Shown here: piece after piece, positions 61,205 through 64,000 of the stretch
How positions within the stretch are numbered: position 1 is the first letter of the stretch
Layout of the letters: the number at the start of each line of letters is the position of its first letter
Source of the DNA: Syntrophaceae bacterium
Lineage (GTDB): Bacteria; Desulfobacterota; Syntrophia; Syntrophales; UBA2192
Reading direction: 5' to 3'
DNA: 64,000 bases
Assembly: GCA_013177795.1 (NCBI GenBank)
Contig: JABLXY010000003.1
Location: 289,244-353,243, forward strand
The notes under the pieces: model-generated
What the model was told of the DNA's origin: nothing
What the model saw: the letters and a program-made list of their open reading frames with translations, nothing else
The model's database searches: none
Position numbers and translations under genes: made by a program

Positions 61205-61621
61205 TCAGTGCCTGCCCTTCCCCTTGCCTTTACCGCCCGGGCCGTCGTAAAGATCCTGGCTGCGCTTCAGCGCGTGAAACTCCTTCGAGCCGGGCTTGAT
61301 GCCGAGGCTCTTGGCGATCACGCCCCAGCCCTTGCCCCTCGAGGACTTGTATTCCCGGAGCACCCGGTCGTAGGGTCTGCCGGACATCTCCCCGAGACGG
61401 AACACGATGTAGGCGTCGGCCGGGCTCGCGACGTTGCCGATGACCGCCGAGATCTCGGCATCGCCGATCCGGAACCGGGCCGCAAGCCTTGCGCGGAAGC
61501 CCGAGGGGTCCGACTGGGCCCGGATGTTGAAGTCGTTGACCCAGGCGAAGTCCTGCGCCGCCTGTGCCGATGCGGCACACAGCATGAACAGAAAAACGGC
61601 AAAGACGATCGTTCGTTTCAT
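61205..61621 (-). CDS. Small secreted protein of unknown function
   Basis: A 138-residue protein with a signal peptide (KRTIVFAVFLFMLCAASAQA) and a mature part containing ARFRIGDAEISAVIGNVASPADAYIVFRLGEMSGRPYDRVLREYKSSRGKGWGVIAKSLGIKPGSKEFHALK, then a Gly/Lys repeat tail (GGKGKGKGRH). The central block looks like a small helical periplasmic domain that I cannot name. The start is chosen because AGGAGG directly precedes that ATG. It lies 44 bases after the PilZ gene and is probably co-transcribed with it. Confidence 0.7.
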   Translation of the reverse strand: MKRTIVFAVFLFMLCAASAQAAQDFAWVNDFNIRAQSDPSGFRARLAARFRIGDAEISAVIGNVASPADAYIVFRLGEMSGRPYDRVLREYKSSRGKGWGVIAKSLGIKPGSKEFHALKRSQDLYDGPGGKGKGKGRH

Positions 61622-61665
61622 AAAACCCTCCTGTATGTGCAACCCGAACCCCTATAGTCCTTCTT

Positions 61666-62331
61666 TCAGACTTTGTAAAGGGTGCCGCGCTGCAGCTCAA
61701 TGATCTCGCGGGCGAGTTCCCGCTCCAGCTCCTTCTTCAGGTTCGTGAAGCGGACGGCGACGAACTCGATGCCGTTGCAGCGGGCGTCCTGCGGGGTCCA
61801 GACCCTGCGGACGACGGCGGGGATGGCGTGCCGCGTCCCGTCGCTTCCCGTGTAGGTCACCTCGACGTTCCGGTTGTGCTCGAAGGGGCGCCCGATGCCG
61901 TGGCTGAAGAGGGCCCCGCCGATGGAGATGTCGATGAGGTTGACCGCCTGCGAGTCGACGGCGATGCGCGTCGACCACTCCGAGCCGGGCCGCACCCGGT
62001 AGTGCATCCTCAGGTTGCAGGTCTCGAAGCCGGAGGTCCTGCGGATGACCAGGGCCTGGACCGTTTTGGAGGAATTCAGCGGGTAGTCGCGGAGGATCTC
62101 CTCGAACGTTCCCGAGAACCCCCATCGATAGAGCTGATCGCCCTTCCGGGCCAGGCGGGTCACCCGGGCGTCTTTCCCGACGTCGGAGAGCCGGACGGGC
62201 GGGCTCGTCTGGGAGAGGATGTAACGGTCCCCCTCGACGTCGTGGACGATCGCCCTGCGGACGTCGATCTTCTCTTTCAGCTCATCCAGCTCGAGGATGA
62301 TCTCTACATTGGAGCCGGGACCGATGTTCAT
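61666..62331 (-). CDS. PilZ domain protein, YcgR-like
   Basis: A 221-residue c-di-GMP effector candidate. The N-terminal YcgR-like domain (about 1-95) is followed by a PilZ domain with the binding signature NLRMHYRVR (R-x3-R type) and DISIGGALF (the D/N-x-S-x-x-G motif). Such proteins slow flagella or switch surface functions when c-di-GMP rises, which would fit the PNAG locus in this window, since PgaCD is c-di-GMP controlled in E. coli. No flagellar genes are nearby. Confidence 0.85.
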   Translation of the reverse strand: MNIGPGSNVEIILELDELKEKIDVRRAIVHDVEGDRYILSQTSPPVRLSDVGKDARVTRLARKGDQLYRWGFSGTFEEILRDYPLNSSKTVQALVIRRTSGFETCNLRMHYRVRPGSEWSTRIAVDSQAVNLIDISIGGALFSHGIGRPFEHNRNVEVTYTGSDGTRHAIPAVVRRVWTPQDARCNGIEFVAVRFTNLKKELERELAREIIELQRGTLYKV

Positions 62332-62418
62332 GACCGTCGGCGGGGATCAGCGCCCCTTGCTTCGTAAATCGAAAAAACCGGGAAAATCTTGAAGCATCCG
62401 TGGCGCGCGGCCAAATCG

Positions 62419-62448
62419 TTGGCCTTTCGCGCTGAAACGGGATATGCT
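62419..62448 (+). promoter_or_regulatory. Possible sigma-70 promoter of the selenoprotein gene
   Basis: TTGGCC at 62419-62424 and TATGCT at 62443-62448 with an 18-base spacer, 31 bases before the ATG. Moderate match. Confidence 0.35.
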
Positions 62449-62478
62449 GAGTCAGAAATCCGGAAAGGAGGGCAAGCG

Positions 62479-62919
62479 ATGTCGAGAATGCGGGAACATG
62501 GGACATGTGGGATCGCGGCCGCGCTGCTCCTGGGACTGCTCGTCCTGACGGCCTGCGCGTCTGCGCCGCAGCAGCAGGCGGGCCCGGCGGGCGACAGCGA
62601 CCGGGTGGCCCGGATCACTCCGCAGGAGGCGTATGCACAGGTCGCCTCGGGGAAGGCGCTCCTGGTCTGCGCCTATGAAAACGAGAAGACCTGCAGCACG
62701 ATTATGCTGGAGCGGGCGATCACCCTGAAGGAATTCCAAAGCCGGCTCGCGGGGCTTACAAAGGACCAGCCGATCATCTTCTACTGCGCCTGACCCAAGG
62801 AGCACACGTCTGCCGGTCAGGCAGCGAAATACGCGGCCATGGGGTACACCAACGTCAAGGCCCTCGGGGGCGGCGTCGAGGCCTGGAAAAAGGCCGGCTA
62901 CCTTGTGAACGTGAAGTAG
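62479..62919 (+). CDS. Rhodanese-like lipoprotein with selenocysteine (UGA at residue 105)
   Basis: A 146-residue secreted rhodanese-domain protein if UGA at 62791-62793 is read as Sec. A signal with lipobox LTAC (Cys near 26) precedes ITPQEAYAQVASGKALLVC. The active loop reads IIFYC-A-Sec-PKEHTSAGQAA. After the UGA the frame continues with family-matching sequence YAAMGYTNVKALGGGVEAWKKAGYLV and ends at TAG 62917-62919. Stopping at UGA would truncate the domain mid-loop. Rhodanese-like homologues usually have Cys at this position (YC-x-C-P-x-E). AAGGAGGG precedes the ATG. The sulfur substrate is unknown. A simple nonsense mutation is the alternative, but the hairpin at the UGA argues against it. 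Confidence 0.85.
62788..62822 (+). promoter_or_regulatory. Bacterial SECIS-type hairpin at the UGA
   Basis: An 8-base perfect stem: GCCTGACC, which includes the UGA, pairs with GGTCAGGC across 19 bases. Inside lies GCA-CACGTC-TGC, a small upper stem with a GU-containing loop. Bacterial SECIS elements sit directly after the UGA with an apical stem-loop read by SelB. Confidence 0.7.
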
Positions 62920-62957
62920 ACAGAGGAACCCTGCGCAGCCGGGAAGAGCCGGGACAA

Positions 62958-62990
62958 AAAGGGGGCGGCCCCCGTCGGGCCGCCCCCTTT
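62958..62990 (+). terminator. Intrinsic terminator
   Basis: 14-base perfect stem AAAGGGGGCGGCCC / GGGCCGCCCCCTTT, loop CCGTC, preceded and followed by A and T tracts; 38 bases after the selenoprotein stop. Confidence 0.88.
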
Positions 62991-63042
62991 CCGTTTGCAT
63001 TCACGGTCCCGATCGGGAATAATCCCCGGTACCGGGGGAGCC

Positions 63043-64000
63043 ATGAAGAGGGACTGTGACTTCGACCTGATCGTCATCGGCGCGGGGATCGCCGGCATGG
63101 TCTCCGCCGTGACGGCGGCAAGCCTGGGCAAGCGCGTCGCGGTCGTCGAGAAGTCGAGGGTCGGCGGGAGCTGCACGAACACGACCTGCATCCCGAGCAA
63201 GGCCCTGATCCGCCTCTCCCACGCGGGCCGCGAGATGGCGCACCTGGAGCGCCTGGGCCTGCTTCGCCTGCCCGCGGGCGGCCTCGAAGGCGCGCGGGTC
63301 ATGGCCCGCATCCGGGATATCGTCCGGACGGCCTACGAGAAGGACCTCCCCGAGACCTTCGAGCGGATCGGGATCCGCATGATTTCGGCGCAGGCGGGCT
63401 TTCTGGACCCGCACCGCATCCGCGCGGGCGGCGAGACCCTGTCCGCGCGGGCATTCATCATCGCCGCCGGCACGAGACCCCTCATCCCTGCAATCCCGGG
63501 GCTCGACGCCGTCGACTACCTTACCAACGAGACCCTCTACCGCCTCGACGATCTGCCCCGGTCCCTCCTGATTCTCGGCGGCGGGGTGGACGGCCTGGAG
63601 TACGCCTCCGCCTTCGGGCGGCTCGGCGTGGAGACGACCGTCGTCGAGATGGCCACGCGCCTCCTGCCGATGGCCGACGGCGAGCTGGTCGAGCGGCTGC
63701 TCGAGGCGCTGCGCGCAGACGGCATCCGTGTTCTTACGGGGACGAAGGCCGTGGGGCTTGCCGGCCGGCAGGGGCGGGTTGTCCTCACGGTCGAGAGGCA
63801 GGGCGGCGCGCGGGAGGAGATCGAGGCGGAGCGCGTGCTCGTTGCCGCGGGGCGAAAGCCCGACCTCGAGGGGCTCGCGCTCGAGAAGGCGGGCGTCGAG
63901 TTCAACGCCCGGGGCATCGTCACGGACCGCAGGCTTCGCACCTCGGCTGCCCACATCTACGCCTGCGGCGACATCGTCGGCCCCTACCAGCTGGCCTCCA
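63043..64000 (+). CDS. Dihydrolipoamide dehydrogenase-type flavoprotein disulfide reductase (3' partial)
   Basis: The 319 residues present belong to the pyridine nucleotide-disulfide oxidoreductase class I. Visible are the FAD site VIGAGIAGMVSAVTAA, the redox disulfide GGSCTNTTCIPSKAL (C-x4-C), the NAD(P) site LILGGGVDGLEYASAFGRLG, and the second FAD motif IYACGDIVGPYQLAS, where the window ends. The C-terminal dimerisation domain with the catalytic His-Glu is outside. Close relatives are dihydrolipoamide dehydrogenase, mercuric reductase and soluble transhydrogenase; they cannot be separated here. GGGGGAG lies before the ATG. Confidence 0.9.
   Translation, partial: MKRDCDFDLIVIGAGIAGMVSAVTAASLGKRVAVVEKSRVGGSCTNTTCIPSKALIRLSHAGREMAHLERLGLLRLPAGGLEGARVMARIRDIVRTAYEKDLPETFERIGIRMISAQAGFLDPHRIRAGGETLSARAFIIAAGTRPLIPAIPGLDAVDYLTNETLYRLDDLPRSLLILGGGVDGLEYASAFGRLGVETTVVEMATRLLPMADGELVERLLEALRADGIRVLTGTKAVGLAGRQGRVVLTVERQGGAREEIEAERVLVAAGRKPDLEGLALEKAGVEFNARGIVTDRRLRTSAAHIYACGDIVGPYQLAS

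Noticed and set aside
1-64000. tRNA, rRNA, CRISPR arrays, c-di-GMP riboswitches, phage attachment sites
   Set aside because: No matching conserved sequence or repeat-spacer pattern was seen by eye.

Overview
The window is about 64 kb of uniformly GC-rich bacterial DNA that is almost entirely coding. The gene content suggests an anaerobic member of the Desulfobacterota (formerly Deltaproteobacteria), possibly related to Syntrophales or other syntrophic or sulfate-reducing lineages. The evidence is a Na+-pumping glutaconyl-CoA decarboxylase beside a glutaryl-CoA dehydrogenase, several sigma-54 type promoters, and a UGA-encoded selenoprotein. This placement is inferred from gene content only; no rRNA or other marker gene is present.

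Layout. (1) 1-5268: recB (5' end outside the window) and recD, overlapping by 4 bp. (2) 5.3-7.3 kb: an unknown gene behind a sigma-54-like site, converging on an alpha/beta hydrolase across a strong terminator. (3) 7.6-17.8 kb: a PAS-AAA-Fis sigma-54 activator followed by a sigma-54 promoter and a complete glutarate module: two CoA-transferase subunits, glutaryl-CoA dehydrogenase, and glutaconyl-CoA decarboxylase alpha, small delta, beta and biotin-carrier subunits, with a dicarboxylate-type transporter inside the run. (4) 17.9-23.2 kb: a monooxygenase-like small protein and an MFS transporter on the plus strand; on the minus strand two hotdog thioesterases flanking an amidase, and an unknown protein. 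(5) 23.5-31.1 kb: pgaABCD for poly-beta-1,6-N-acetylglucosamine (PNAG) behind a near-consensus sigma-54 promoter, then an SGNH hydrolase. (6) 31.3-36.9 kb: a beta-propeller lipoprotein, a beta/gamma-crystallin-like remnant, a double-receiver response regulator, an AEC transporter, and a CheD-HDOD pair. The last pair and the response regulator each have their own minus-strand sigma-54 promoter. (7) 37.1-58.8 kb: a type VI secretion system (T6SS) in two convergent blocks: tssE-F-G-H on the plus strand, and on the minus strand tssJ-K-L-M, a TagF-TssA fusion, tssB-C, hcp, a periplasmic protein, a candidate lysozyme-like effector and vgrG. The minus block is headed by a transposase-derived ORF that has lost catalytic residues. 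(8) 59-64 kb: secreted proteins, a PilZ protein, a Sec-containing rhodanese lipoprotein, and a flavin disulfide reductase cut by the window end.

How the parts fit. The glutarate module would activate glutarate with CoA, oxidise it without decarboxylation (the Tyr-to-Val exchange typical of that enzyme type is visible), and spend the decarboxylation of glutaconyl-CoA on pumping Na+. The rest of the window is mostly about the cell surface and neighbours: biofilm polysaccharide, contact-dependent secretion and signalling. Sigma-54 sites recur at several of these operons, which suggests shared control by RpoN and different activators.
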